NCBI GenBank assembly: GCA_002309375.1
Contig: DBXK01000051.1
Coordinates: 1-17,482 of the forward strand
Length of the DNA stretch: 17,482 nt
Reading direction: 5' to 3'
Origin: Christensenella sp. UBA1214
GTDB lineage: Bacteria > Bacillota > Clostridia > Christensenellales > CAG-138
Position 1 is the stretch's first letter, and the number at the start of each line of letters is the position of its first letter. Shown here one piece after another: positions 1 through 6,500 of the stretch. The notes beneath the pieces were generated by a model. That model was not told the DNA's origin. It did no database searches and saw nothing but the letters and a program-made list of their open reading frames with translations. The position numbers and the translations under genes are program-made.

Positions 1-1
1 A

Positions 2-850
2 GAGGCCGAGGAGTACTGGGGCCCGGTCGCCTGGTACAACGGCGGCATGGAGCACACCACGCTGCACCTTCTGTACAGCCGCTTCTGGCATAAATTCCTC
101 TATGATATCGGCGTCGTCGGCTGCCCCGAGCCCTATATGAAGCGCACAAGCCACGGCATGATCCTCGCGGAGGACGGGCGGAAGATGAGCAAATCCTTCG
201 GCAACGTCATCAATCCGGACGACCTTGTGAACGAATACGGCGCCGACACCGTCCGCGCGTATGAAATGTTCATCGGCGCGTTCGATCAGACCATCCCCTG
301 GAGCACGGACGGCGTGAAGGGCTGCCGCCGCTTCCTCGAGCGCGTCTGGCGCCTGCAGGATATGATCACGGAGGGCGAGGGCATCCGTCCGGAGCTCGCC
401 TCCTCGGTCCATGCCTGCATCAAGAAGGTCGGCGAGGACTTCGACCGCATGAAGTTCAACACCGGCATCGCCGCGATGATGAGCCTTGTCAACGATTTCT
501 ATAAGAAGGGCAGCGTCACCCGCGAAGAGCTCAGGACCCTGCTGATCCTGATGAACCCCGTCTGCCCGCATATCACGGAGGAGATGAACGAGCTGATCGG
601 CGCAAAGAAGCCCATCTACGAGTGCGAATGGCCGAAATTCGATGAATCCGCCCTCGTGAAGGATGAGATCGAGGTCGCCGTCCAGGTCAACGGCAGGATC
701 CGCGCAAAGATGATGATCCCCGTAGGCATGGAGCAGGACGCCGTGCGCGAGCTCGTCCTCGCAAACGACGAGGTCAAGCCCTGGATCGAAGGCAAGACCG
801 TCGTGAAATTCATCGCGATCCGCAATATCGTCAACGTGGTCGTGAAGTAA
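2..850 (+). CDS. leuS: Leucyl-tRNA synthetase, C-terminal part (5' truncated)
   Basis: Class I aminoacyl-tRNA synthetase that charges tRNA-Leu in the cytoplasm. The gene enters from the left edge: the frame is open from base 2, so only the last 282 residues are present. The segment WYNGGMEHTTLHLLY is characteristic of LeuRS. The KMSKS ATP-binding loop is intact at bases 182-196 (context GRKMSKSFGNVINPDDLV). It is followed by the helical anticodon-binding domain and the small C-terminal domain (VAVQVNGRIRAK), which is typical of bacterial LeuRS. The ATG at 47 lies inside the conserved core and is not the true start. A good intrinsic terminator follows 15 bp after the stop, so leuS ends its transcription unit here. 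Nothing is odd apart from the window truncation. Confidence 0.97.
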   Translation, partial: EAEEYWGPVAWYNGGMEHTTLHLLYSRFWHKFLYDIGVVGCPEPYMKRTSHGMILAEDGRKMSKSFGNVINPDDLVNEYGADTVRAYEMFIGAFDQTIPWSTDGVKGCRRFLERVWRLQDMITEGEGIRPELASSVHACIKKVGEDFDRMKFNTGIAAMMSLVNDFYKKGSVTREELRTLLILMNPVCPHITEEMNELIGAKKPIYECEWPKFDESALVKDEIEVAVQVNGRIRAKMMIPVGMEQDAVRELVLANDEVKPWIEGKTVVKFIAIRNIVNVVVK

Positions 851-865
851 AATCCGCAAATCAAT

Positions 866-893
866 AAAGGGACCGCCAACCGGCGGTCCTTTT
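866..893 (+). terminator. Rho-independent terminator of leuS
   Basis: An 8-bp perfect stem (870-877 GGACCGCC with 882-889 GGCGGTCC) with the 4-nt loop AACC is flanked by A's on the left and TTTT on the right. It starts 15 bp past the leuS stop codon. The short T-run makes it moderate rather than perfect. Confidence 0.85.
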
Positions 894-937
894 CGTAAAA
901 TTCAACTCAGATTAGAATTATTTCGATTTTCGCGTTA

Positions 938-966
938 TTTACATGAAGGGCTGCTTCGGTTATAAT
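938..966 (+). promoter_or_regulatory. Sigma-A-type promoter of the XRE regulator gene
   Basis: TTTACA at 938-943 and a perfect TATAAT at 961-966 are separated by exactly 17 bp. Transcription would start near 973, giving a leader of about 55 nt before the ATG at 1028. The region just upstream is AT-rich (about 900-940), consistent with an UP-like element. Confidence 0.85.
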
Positions 967-1027
967 CCAAACCGTACCCGGGATACGAAAATAACTGCGG
1001 AAGCGGAGCTTCCGGAAAGGAAAGATT

Positions 1028-1552
1028 ATGGACAACCTTAAAATAAGCAACTATATCCAGCACCTCCGCAAGGCAGCCGGACTCACCCAGAAGGAGCTTG
1101 CGGAAAAGCTGAACATCTCCTTCCAGGCCGTTTCGAAATGGGAGACGGGCGAGAGCCTGCCCGACACGGGGATCCTCCTCGAGCTTTCGGACATCCTCGG
1201 AACGAGCGTCGACAAGCTGCTCTCCGGCGGCGCGATCGTCGCAAACGAGCGGAGGCTCATGCGCCTCGACGACGTCAAGACCGGCTTCGAGCACCTTGAG
1301 GATATCGGAAGGCTCTTCGGCGAGAACTGCACCTTCTATACCGGGATGATCGAGGGCATCAACGAAAAGATGAACATGGACATCCTCACCTATCTGAAGG
1401 ACCCGATGACCCGCGAGGTCATGTACGCGGAGGTGCTGATCCAGGGCATCCTCGAGGGCAGGACCGTGGATATCGAGGAGATCGAAGCGGATTTCCAGAA
1501 CAAACATATGGTCGAAGTGATCCGCAAGTATCTCGAAAAGACCAACGTTTAA
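1028..1552 (+). CDS. XRE-family helix-turn-helix transcriptional regulator
   Basis: A 174-residue protein, probably a cytoplasmic DNA-binding regulator. Residues 7-62 form a Cro/C1-type helix-turn-helix: the segment LTQKELAEKLNISFQAVSKWE is a textbook recognition unit, followed by PDTGILLELSDILGTSVDKLL. The remaining ~110 residues are mostly helical and acidic and resemble the uncharacterised C-terminal extensions common on clostridial HTH regulators. I recognise no ligand domain there. The start is fixed by an AAAGGA SD about 6 nt upstream and by the conserved HTH position. It is monocistronic, with its own promoter at 938-966 and a terminator at 1575-1607. A 7-bp inverted repeat (998-1014) abuts the SD and could serve autoregulation; this is inference. 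The target genes are unknown. Confidence 0.92.
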   Translation: MDNLKISNYIQHLRKAAGLTQKELAEKLNISFQAVSKWETGESLPDTGILLELSDILGTSVDKLLSGGAIVANERRLMRLDDVKTGFEHLEDIGRLFGENCTFYTGMIEGINEKMNMDILTYLKDPMTREVMYAEVLIQGILEGRTVDIEEIEADFQNKHMVEVIRKYLEKTNV

Positions 1553-1574
1553 CATATGAAAAGTGCGATTCATA

Positions 1575-1607
1575 AAAAACGGGACGGATAATCTCCATCC
1601 CGTTTTT
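1575..1607. terminator. Bidirectional terminator between the XRE gene and the aroE-nitrilase ORF
   Basis: The GC stem CGGGACGG/CCATCCCG (1580-1587 with 1595-1602, one C-A mismatch, 7-nt loop) is extended by five A-T pairs. On the plus strand it is followed by TTTTT (1603-1607). On the minus strand the AAAAA at 1575-1579 reads as a T-run. It sits between two convergent genes and can stop both. Confidence 0.82.
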
Positions 1608-1618
1608 CGTTTATCCGT

Positions 1619-3127
1619 TTATATTTCCGCGATCAGTATGCCCTCCTCGCAGTAGGGCAGCTTTTCCGTTAGTCTGCCGTTTTCGATGATGAACGCACCG
1701 CCGCAGCACGGCCATTCGCCGTTTACGATCGGGTTGATCATTAGCGCGCGGTTTGCGCAAAGCGAGGCCTGCGCCGCGTAATCAGCTTCGTTTTCGAGCC
1801 AGTCTTCGGGAAGGAAGCTGAGGTAGACCGGCCAGAGCAGCACGCCGTCCGTTTTGAATTTTTCGGGGAAGTCCCAGAGGTCGCCGCAGAGCGCGAGCGA
1901 GAATTCGCGGCCGCTGTAAGTGAATTTCAGCGCGGAATCGCCCTCCTTATAGCGCCGGTCCGCAAGGTCGAGTTCCTTCCAGCCCGGCGAGATGCGGCGG
2001 TAATTATGCGCGAGCCTGCCGCCCTCGATCACCGCGCAGGAGGAATAGAGGTCTTCGCCGTCCCGCTCGAAATAGCCGAAGATCAGACCGACGCCGCAGC
2101 TTTCACATATTGCTTCGATGCGCCGCATGATCTCGCCGTCCCGGGGGATCGCGACGGCGTCGTCCTTTTCGTAGTCGCCGATAAAGGCGTCGAAGCCCTG
2201 CAGAAAGCTTTCGCCGAACATGACGAGTTCCGCCTTCCCGCTGCAGGCGGCCAGCGCCTTTTCGATTTGGGCGATGTTGAAAGCGATATCGCCTGTTTTG
2301 GATTCGTACTGTGCGAGCGCGATGCGCATTTTCGCTCCTTCCTTCGGGATCAACGAAGCGTCGAGCCCGGTCCAGAGGCGGAACGCGAGCAGCCCCTGAT
2401 GGTATAAAAGCCTTTCACCGCCGATCGCGGTCAGGCCGGCGGCCTTCGCGGCGGCAAGGAGGGGCGTATCCGCGCCGTCAGGACGGTAAACCATGTCGAA
2501 TACCGCGCAGGAGGGCTTCAACGACCGGATGAACGAAAGATCGGCAAAATCGGCGCCGCCCGCCATGCCGAGGGGCGTTGCGTTGATCAGGATATCCGCG
2601 CAGGAAAGCGCTTTTTCGGCGGCCTCGGCTTCTGCGATCGCCGCTTCGATGCTGCCCGCCGCGTTCCCGCAATGCTTCCTTGAAACCGTCCGGACCGCGC
2701 AGCCCCGCCTTTCGAGCGCCGCTCTCGCGCCGGCAGCCGCGCCGCCGTTTCCGAGGATCACGGCGCTTTTGCCGGAGAGCATAACGCCGGCTTCCGTCAG
2801 CGCGTTCGCCAGCCCGTCGCCGTCCGTGTTGTGCCCGACGAGGCGGCCGCCTTCGACCGTCACGATATTGACCGAGTCCGCCGAAGCCGCGGTTTCATCG
2901 ATTTTGTCAAGGAAGGGGAGGATCGCCCTTTTATGCGGCATCGTCACCGCAAAGCCGGAAAGTTCATTTTCAAAAACGATCTCCCGGATCCGGAAAAGCT
3001 CCTCCTTTTTTACCGGAAGGCGCAGAAAAACCGCGTCGATATTGAAAAATTCGAACATCGGCGCGTAAAGCTCCGGGGAACGGCTGTGCTCGATCGGATC
3101 GCCGATCACGGCGTAGCGCTTTGTCAT
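1619..3127 (-). CDS. aroE: Shikimate dehydrogenase joined in frame to a carbon-nitrogen hydrolase (nitrilase fold)
   Basis: A 502-residue ORF made of two complete enzymes. Residues 1-266 are AroE, which reduces 3-dehydroshikimate to shikimate with NADPH: substrate motif HSRSP, catalytic Lys66 in VTMPHK, Asp102 in NTDGDG, and the dinucleotide loop LGNGGAAAG at 125-133. It ends at the usual place, just after LWTG. Residues 267-502 start MRIALAQYE, the classic N-terminus of a nitrilase-superfamily amidase. They carry Glu306 (GESF) and the nucleophile Cys414 (CGDLWDFPE), but the usual Lys after YR is Arg378 (HNYRRIS). Residue 267 is a Met with a strong SD 5 nt upstream, so the second half may also be made as a separate protein. 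The alternative is two genes whose stop codon was lost, by mutation or sequencing error. The 5' end overlaps aroQ by 4 nt (ATGA), so two consecutive shikimate-pathway steps are coupled. The substrate of the hydrolase half is unknown. Confidence 0.9.
   Translation of the reverse strand: MTKRYAVIGDPIEHSRSPELYAPMFEFFNIDAVFLRLPVKKEELFRIREIVFENELSGFAVTMPHKRAILPFLDKIDETAASADSVNIVTVEGGRLVGHNTDGDGLANALTEAGVMLSGKSAVILGNGGAAAGARAALERRGCAVRTVSRKHCGNAAGSIEAAIAEAEAAEKALSCADILINATPLGMAGGADFADLSFIRSLKPSCAVFDMVYRPDGADTPLLAAAKAAGLTAIGGERLLYHQGLLAFRLWTGLDASLIPKEGAKMRIALAQYESKTGDIAFNIAQIEKALAACSGKAELVMFGESFLQGFDAFIGDYEKDDAVAIPRDGEIMRRIEAICESCGVGLIFGYFERDGEDLYSSCAVIEGGRLAHNYRRISPGWKELDLADRRYKEGDSALKFTYSGREFSLALCGDLWDFPEKFKTDGVLLWPVYLSFLPEDWLENEADYAAQASLCANRALMINPIVNGEWPCCGGAFIIENGRLTEKLPYCEEGILIAEI
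2335..2340 (-). promoter_or_regulatory. Internal ribosome binding site before the nitrilase half
   Basis: On the minus strand AAGGAG (2340-2335) is followed by a 5-nt spacer and ATG at 2329-2327, which is residue 267 of the joined ORF and the expected first residue of the hydrolase. The fit to an SD consensus is better than that of aroE itself. It suggests the hydrolase was, or still is, initiated independently. Confidence 0.7.
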
Positions 3128-3555
3128 TGCAGTTTGCTTAAAAGGATCTCCGCACCGACGAAATAACTCTGCTTCCCGAGCGCGCTGACCTGCGCGATGC
3201 AGACCGGCTCGATGACGCTGACGGCGCGGAAGGGCTCCCGGTCGTGGATGTCGGAAAGATGCACCTCGACCGTCGGGATCGCGGCGGCTTCGATCGCGTC
3301 GCGGATCGCATAGGAATAATGCGTATACGCGCCTGGGTTGATGATTATGCCGTCAGCCCAGCCGATCGCTTCATGGATGCGGTCGATGATCGCCCCTTCG
3401 TGGTTCGATTGTAAAAATTCGGCCCCGCAGTCCTTTCCGGCGAGGAAAACGGAAAGCTCGTTCATGATGTCTTCGAGCGTTTCCGTGCCGTAGATCTCCG
3501 GCTTTCTTCGGCCGAGAAGGTTCAGATTCGGCCCGTTTATAACAAGGATCTTCAT
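3124..3555 (-). CDS. aroQ: Type II 3-dehydroquinate dehydratase
   Basis: A 143-residue cytoplasmic enzyme, normal length for the family, that dehydrates 3-dehydroquinate to 3-dehydroshikimate in the shikimate pathway. All landmark motifs are present: NGPNLNLLGRR with the following Tyr of IYG (active-site loop), QSNHEGAIIDRIH, INPGAYTHYSYAIRDA, and EVHLSDIHDREPFR with the catalytic His. It normally forms a dodecamer of flavodoxin-like subunits (family knowledge). The start ATG lies 1 nt after the dGTPase stop codon, and its own stop overlaps the aroE start (ATGA). Translation of the three genes is therefore probably coupled, and the product of AroQ is the substrate of the adjacent AroE. Confidence 0.97.
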   Translation of the reverse strand: MKILVINGPNLNLLGRRKPEIYGTETLEDIMNELSVFLAGKDCGAEFLQSNHEGAIIDRIHEAIGWADGIIINPGAYTHYSYAIRDAIEAAAIPTVEVHLSDIHDREPFRAVSVIEPVCIAQVSALGKQSYFVGAEILLSKLQ

Positions 3556-3556
3556 A

Positions 3557-4558
3557 TCAGTTCCAGTCCTTCGGCACGAACAGCCGTTCGTATTCGCGCA
3601 CGGCGTAGCGGTCCGTCATGCAGGCGATGTAATCCGCTGCGCAGCGCTCCGGCCCATCCTCTTCGATGTATTTCGCAAAATCGGGCGGCAGCAGCTCAAG
3701 GTGCGCAAGATAGTATTTATAAAGCGTTGCAACAACGCCCTCGGCCTTGCCCTCCTCCGCTTTCGCGTTGGAATTGTGGTAGAGGTTCGCAAAGAGGAAA
3801 TCGCGCAGCTTGTCGAATTCCGCGCTCATCTCCGGGCTCATCCGGACGTACGGCTTATCGAAGCTGACGCGCAGAACGTCCAGTATAAGCGAGTTTATCC
3901 TTTCACCGTGGGTGGCGCCGATGGCCTCGATGCAGCTCTTCGGAAGGCTTTCGTTCGTCAGGAGCCCGGCGCGGATCGCGTCGTCGATGTCGTGGTTGAC
4001 GTAGGCGATGCGGTCGGCAAGGCTGACGCAGACGCCCTCGAGCGTGGCGGGATTGCCGCTCTTTTTATGGTTGACGATGCCGTCGCGCACTTCGAAGGTG
4101 AGGTTCAGTCCGACGCCGTTCTCGAGCTTTTCAACGATGCGCAGGCTCTGCTCGTTGTGCTCGAATCCGCCGGGAACGAGCTTGTTGAGGATGTATTCGC
4201 CGGAATGCCCGAAGGGCGTGTGCCCGAGGTCGTGCCCCATCGCGATCGCTTCGGTCAGATCCTCGTTGAGAAGCAGCCCCCGTGCGATCGTCCGCGCGAT
4301 CTGGGAAACCTCGAGCGTATGCGTGAGGCGGGTGCGGTAATGATCCCCGACGGGGGAGAGGAAGACCTGCGTTTTGTGCTTCAGCCTGCGAAAGCTTTTG
4401 CAGTGGATGATCCTGTCGCGGTCGCGCACGAACTCCGTCCGCACGGGGCAGGGCGGGATCGGCCTTTCGCGGCCGCGGGTCTCGGTCACGAGCTTTGCAT
4501 ACGGGGAAAGCGTGGTTTTTTCCCGCTGTTCGACGATCTCACGGTAGCAGACGTCCAT
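3557..4558 (-). CDS. dgt: dGTPase-like deoxynucleoside triphosphate triphosphohydrolase (HD domain)
   Basis: A 333-residue member of the HD-domain dNTPase family (COG0232 type), predicted to hydrolyse dGTP or other dNTPs to nucleoside plus triphosphate. The metal-binding HD signature is complete: His80 (RTRLTHTLEV), His109-Asp110 (GHDLGHTPFGHSGE) and Asp182 (SLADRIAYVNHDIDDA). FEHNEQSLRIVEKLE and GIVNHKK are also typical. I chose ATG 4558 because an AAAGGAGA SD lies 4 nt upstream (4570-4563) and the protein then begins with the family-like segment REKTTLSPYAKL. The frame extends upstream to 4666, but that part overlaps the flippase gene. A hairpin with a T-run sits between the flippase and this gene, so expression depends on read-through or an unseen promoter. 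Substrate preference cannot be read from sequence. Confidence 0.93.
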   Translation of the reverse strand: MDVCYREIVEQREKTTLSPYAKLVTETRGRERPIPPCPVRTEFVRDRDRIIHCKSFRRLKHKTQVFLSPVGDHYRTRLTHTLEVSQIARTIARGLLLNEDLTEAIAMGHDLGHTPFGHSGEYILNKLVPGGFEHNEQSLRIVEKLENGVGLNLTFEVRDGIVNHKKSGNPATLEGVCVSLADRIAYVNHDIDDAIRAGLLTNESLPKSCIEAIGATHGERINSLILDVLRVSFDKPYVRMSPEMSAEFDKLRDFLFANLYHNSNAKAEEGKAEGVVATLYKYYLAHLELLPPDFAKYIEEDGPERCAADYIACMTDRYAVREYERLFVPKDWN

Positions 4559-4577
4559 TCGGTCTCCTTTCGGTGTG

Positions 4578-4604
4578 AAAAAGGCGCCGCCGGAAAGCAG
4601 CGCC
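4578..4604 (-). terminator. Hairpin plus T-run between the flippase and dGTPase genes
   Basis: On the minus strand a 22-nt element (4604-4583) folds as a nine-pair stem: GGCGC with GCGCC, then further pairs including two G-T wobbles, with a 4-nt loop. TTTTT (4582-4578) follows directly. It starts 10 bp after the flippase stop and ends about 8 bp before the dGTPase SD. It is either a terminator or a partial (polarity) terminator inside the operon. Confidence 0.75.
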
Positions 4605-4613
4605 GGGAGTTCG

Positions 4614-6275
4614 TTATTTGATGCGGAAGAGCTTTGCAACAAGGCGGCTCTTCGGGATGAATTCAAGGTCGCTCGGGCTGAAGGGATGGAGGAGGATCAT
4701 TACGCCGAGGTAGACCGCAACGCCGACGATGATCGCGGCGATGGTGCCGATCGACGGATGCCCCATCGCGAATGCGAGGCGGTAGACGAGGAAGACCGCG
4801 AGGCCCATCAGCACGCTCGAGACGATCGGCTTGAAGAAGGTGTCGCTGTAGCTGAGGTTCATGCCGGTCTTTTTGATAACGTAGATCGTGTCGCCGATGC
4901 CCGCGATCGCGTAGCAGAGCACGGTCGAGATCGCCGCACCGAGGATGCCGAGGTGGGTGAACCGCATCAGGATGATCATGCTGACGATCTTCACAACGCC
5001 GCCGACGGCGAGGAAGTAAACGGGGACGCGGGGTTTGCCGATGCCCTGGATGATGCCGGTGAGCGTCTGCACAAGGCTCAGGAACAGCACGCCGATCGAA
5101 GCAAAGTACATGATCTGCGTCGCCTGGATGAAGTTGCCCTCATCCGAACGCACTGCGCCGTAGAGCAGCGCGGTGATCGGCCCGCCGAGAACGAACAGAC
5201 CGGCGGCGCAGGGAGCGCCGATGAACATCGCGAGCTTGAGGCCGGTGCGGCTGGCGGAGTTGACGGTCCGCCTCTCGCGCCTTGTGACGGCCTGGGAGAT
5301 CGCGGGGACGAGGCTCATCGAAAGGGCGAGGGTCAGCACCGCGGGCATATTGATGAGCGGCGTCACATAGCTGCGCAGCACCGTATACGCCTTGCCCGCC
5401 GCGGTCGCCGCCGCTTCGGCCCCGAGGCCGGAGGCAATGCCGCGGCCGGTGAGGATATTCATGATGAAGATCGAGTCCGCGATGCCTGTCACGGGCATGA
5501 TCGAGGCGCCGATAGTGATCGGAATCGCGATCAGCAGCAGCTTCTTCGTGATATCGGTATATCTCTGCTGCTCATGCTCGACGGGGCGGATCGTTGTGAC
5601 CGGCAGGGTCCCGCGCCTCAGGCGGATGAAGTAATAGCCGACGATCACACCGAGAGCGGCGAGCTCCGAAACGCTGACGCCGATCAGCGCGCCCATCGCG
5701 GCGAGCTCCGGCCTGTCCGGATGCCGCTTTATCAGGATCGCGGCAAGGCTGAAACCGACGGCGAGCTTGATGACCTGCTCCGTGACCTGGCTGAGCGCCG
5801 TGCCGGTCATGCACTGCATGCCCTGCAGATAGCCTCTGTACGCGCACATTATCGAAACGAAGAACAGCGCGGGCGAAAGCGCCATCAGCGAATATCTCGC
5901 CGCCGCCGCGCCGGAAAGGCTCGCGATGCCGCCGGACGCGATGAACAGCAGAACGGTCGTTACCGCGCCGATGAAGAACAGCAGACGGATCGCGGAGCGG
6001 AAAACGCGCTTTGCGCCGACAACGTCGCCGAGAGCGACGCGCTCCGAAACGAGCTTCGAGATCGCCGTGGGAAGGCCTGCGGAGGAGATGACCAGCAGCC
6101 AGGAATAATACGGGTACGCGACCTCGTAATATTTCATTCCCTCCTGCCCGACGATATTCGCAAGCGGGATGCGATAGACGGCGCCGATGATCTTGACGAG
6201 CAGACCTGCGAGGCCGAGTATCGCCGCTCCCTGAACGAAGGATGGCTTTTTATAACCTTTTGCGGATTCTTCCAT
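4614..6275 (-). CDS. SpoVB/YtgP-type polysaccharide or lipid II flippase (MOP superfamily)
   Basis: A 553-residue integral membrane protein with about 14 hydrophobic segments, of the size usual for the SpoVB/YtgP/MurJ-like group. These proteins flip lipid-linked sugars (peptidoglycan precursors or other polysaccharide units) across the cytoplasmic membrane. Diagnostic parts are the N-terminal GLLVKIIGAVYRIPLANIVG, the segment SSAGLPTAISKLVSE, YRGYLQGMQ, and the second half with GIIQGIGKPRVPV. SpoVB is a sporulation protein and YtgP is the vegetative MurJ equivalent in Bacillus; sequence alone does not tell which this is. The frame is open to 6407, but a promoter -10 at 6398-6393 makes an upstream start unlikely, and hydrophobic homology begins soon after ATG 6275. 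That ATG has no SD at normal spacing; a strong AAAGGAG 44 nt upstream may be brought close by a hairpin. Confidence 0.92.
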   Translation of the reverse strand: MEESAKGYKKPSFVQGAAILGLAGLLVKIIGAVYRIPLANIVGQEGMKYYEVAYPYYSWLLVISSAGLPTAISKLVSERVALGDVVGAKRVFRSAIRLLFFIGAVTTVLLFIASGGIASLSGAAAARYSLMALSPALFFVSIMCAYRGYLQGMQCMTGTALSQVTEQVIKLAVGFSLAAILIKRHPDRPELAAMGALIGVSVSELAALGVIVGYYFIRLRRGTLPVTTIRPVEHEQQRYTDITKKLLLIAIPITIGASIMPVTGIADSIFIMNILTGRGIASGLGAEAAATAAGKAYTVLRSYVTPLINMPAVLTLALSMSLVPAISQAVTRRERRTVNSASRTGLKLAMFIGAPCAAGLFVLGGPITALLYGAVRSDEGNFIQATQIMYFASIGVLFLSLVQTLTGIIQGIGKPRVPVYFLAVGGVVKIVSMIILMRFTHLGILGAAISTVLCYAIAGIGDTIYVIKKTGMNLSYSDTFFKPIVSSVLMGLAVFLVYRLAFAMGHPSIGTIAAIIVGVAVYLGVMILLHPFSPSDLEFIPKSRLVAKLFRIK

Positions 6276-6326
6276 ATTGATACGGTGCGGCGGGCGGAAC
6301 GGCCTTCCGCTAAGCCGCGCTCCTTT
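6276..6326 (-). promoter_or_regulatory. Distant SD plus intervening hairpin in the flippase leader
   Basis: Reading the minus strand: AAAGGAG at 6326-6320, one base, then a hairpin spanning 6318-6287, then 11 nt and the ATG at 6275. The hairpin has outer arms GCGGC/GCCGC (6318-6314 with 6291-6287), an internal loop TTA/CC, and inner arms GCGGAA/TTCCGC (6310-6305 with 6299-6294) around a 5-nt loop. If folded, it brings the SD to an effective distance of about 12 nt from the start. No ATG, GTG or TTG lies at normal distance after this SD, which argues against a leader peptide. Confidence 0.55.
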
Positions 6327-6392
6327 CGGATAATTCGAAGCCCTGCGCGGCCGAAGGACCGGACTTCGGCAAGGCGCATAAATCACGAACAT

Positions 6393-6422
6393 ATTATAGC
6401 ATAACAAAAAGGATTATGCCAT
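6393..6422 (-). promoter_or_regulatory. Extended -10 promoter of the flippase operon
   Basis: On the minus strand the extended -10 TGCTATAAT (6401-6393) contains a perfect TATAAT. A weak -35-like ATGGCA (6422-6417) lies 18 bp upstream. Transcription would start near 6386, leaving a leader of about 110 nt before ATG 6275. Confidence 0.75.
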
Positions 6423-6470
6423 ATCACAGCCGCCCGGGAAGCAAGAAAATATTGTTCCGCGGCGCGCCGA

Positions 6471-6500
6471 AAAAGAAAAATGCCGCTTCAGCGGAAGCGG
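6471..6500 (-). terminator. Terminator of the ygiQ-ATPase operon
   Basis: On the minus strand a perfect 7-bp stem CCGCTTC/GAAGCGG (6500-6494 with 6489-6483) with a 4-nt loop is followed by a T-rich tract, CATTTTTCTTTT (6482-6471). The stem overlaps the stop codon of the ATPase gene (6490-6488), which is unusually tight. Confidence 0.85.

Noticed and set aside
935..1573. 212-codon minus-strand frame over the XRE gene
   Set aside because: It runs through the sense promoter and terminator and has no domain; the sense protein has a textbook HTH.
3557..4666. Longer 369-residue form of the dGTPase starting at 4666
   Set aside because: The extra 36 residues overlap the flippase 3' end and the terminator hairpin, and the SD is positioned for ATG 4558.
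4575..6404. 609-codon plus-strand open frame opposite the flippase gene
   Set aside because: It is rich in Arg, Asp, Glu and Ala as expected from the antisense of GC-rich codons, has no recognisable domain, and the minus strand carries a clear membrane protein.
4614..6407. Longer 597-residue form of the flippase starting at 6407
   Set aside because: The upstream ATGs at 6407 and 6392 coincide with or precede the predicted -10 box, and the extra segment is Arg/Pro-rich and unlike the family.
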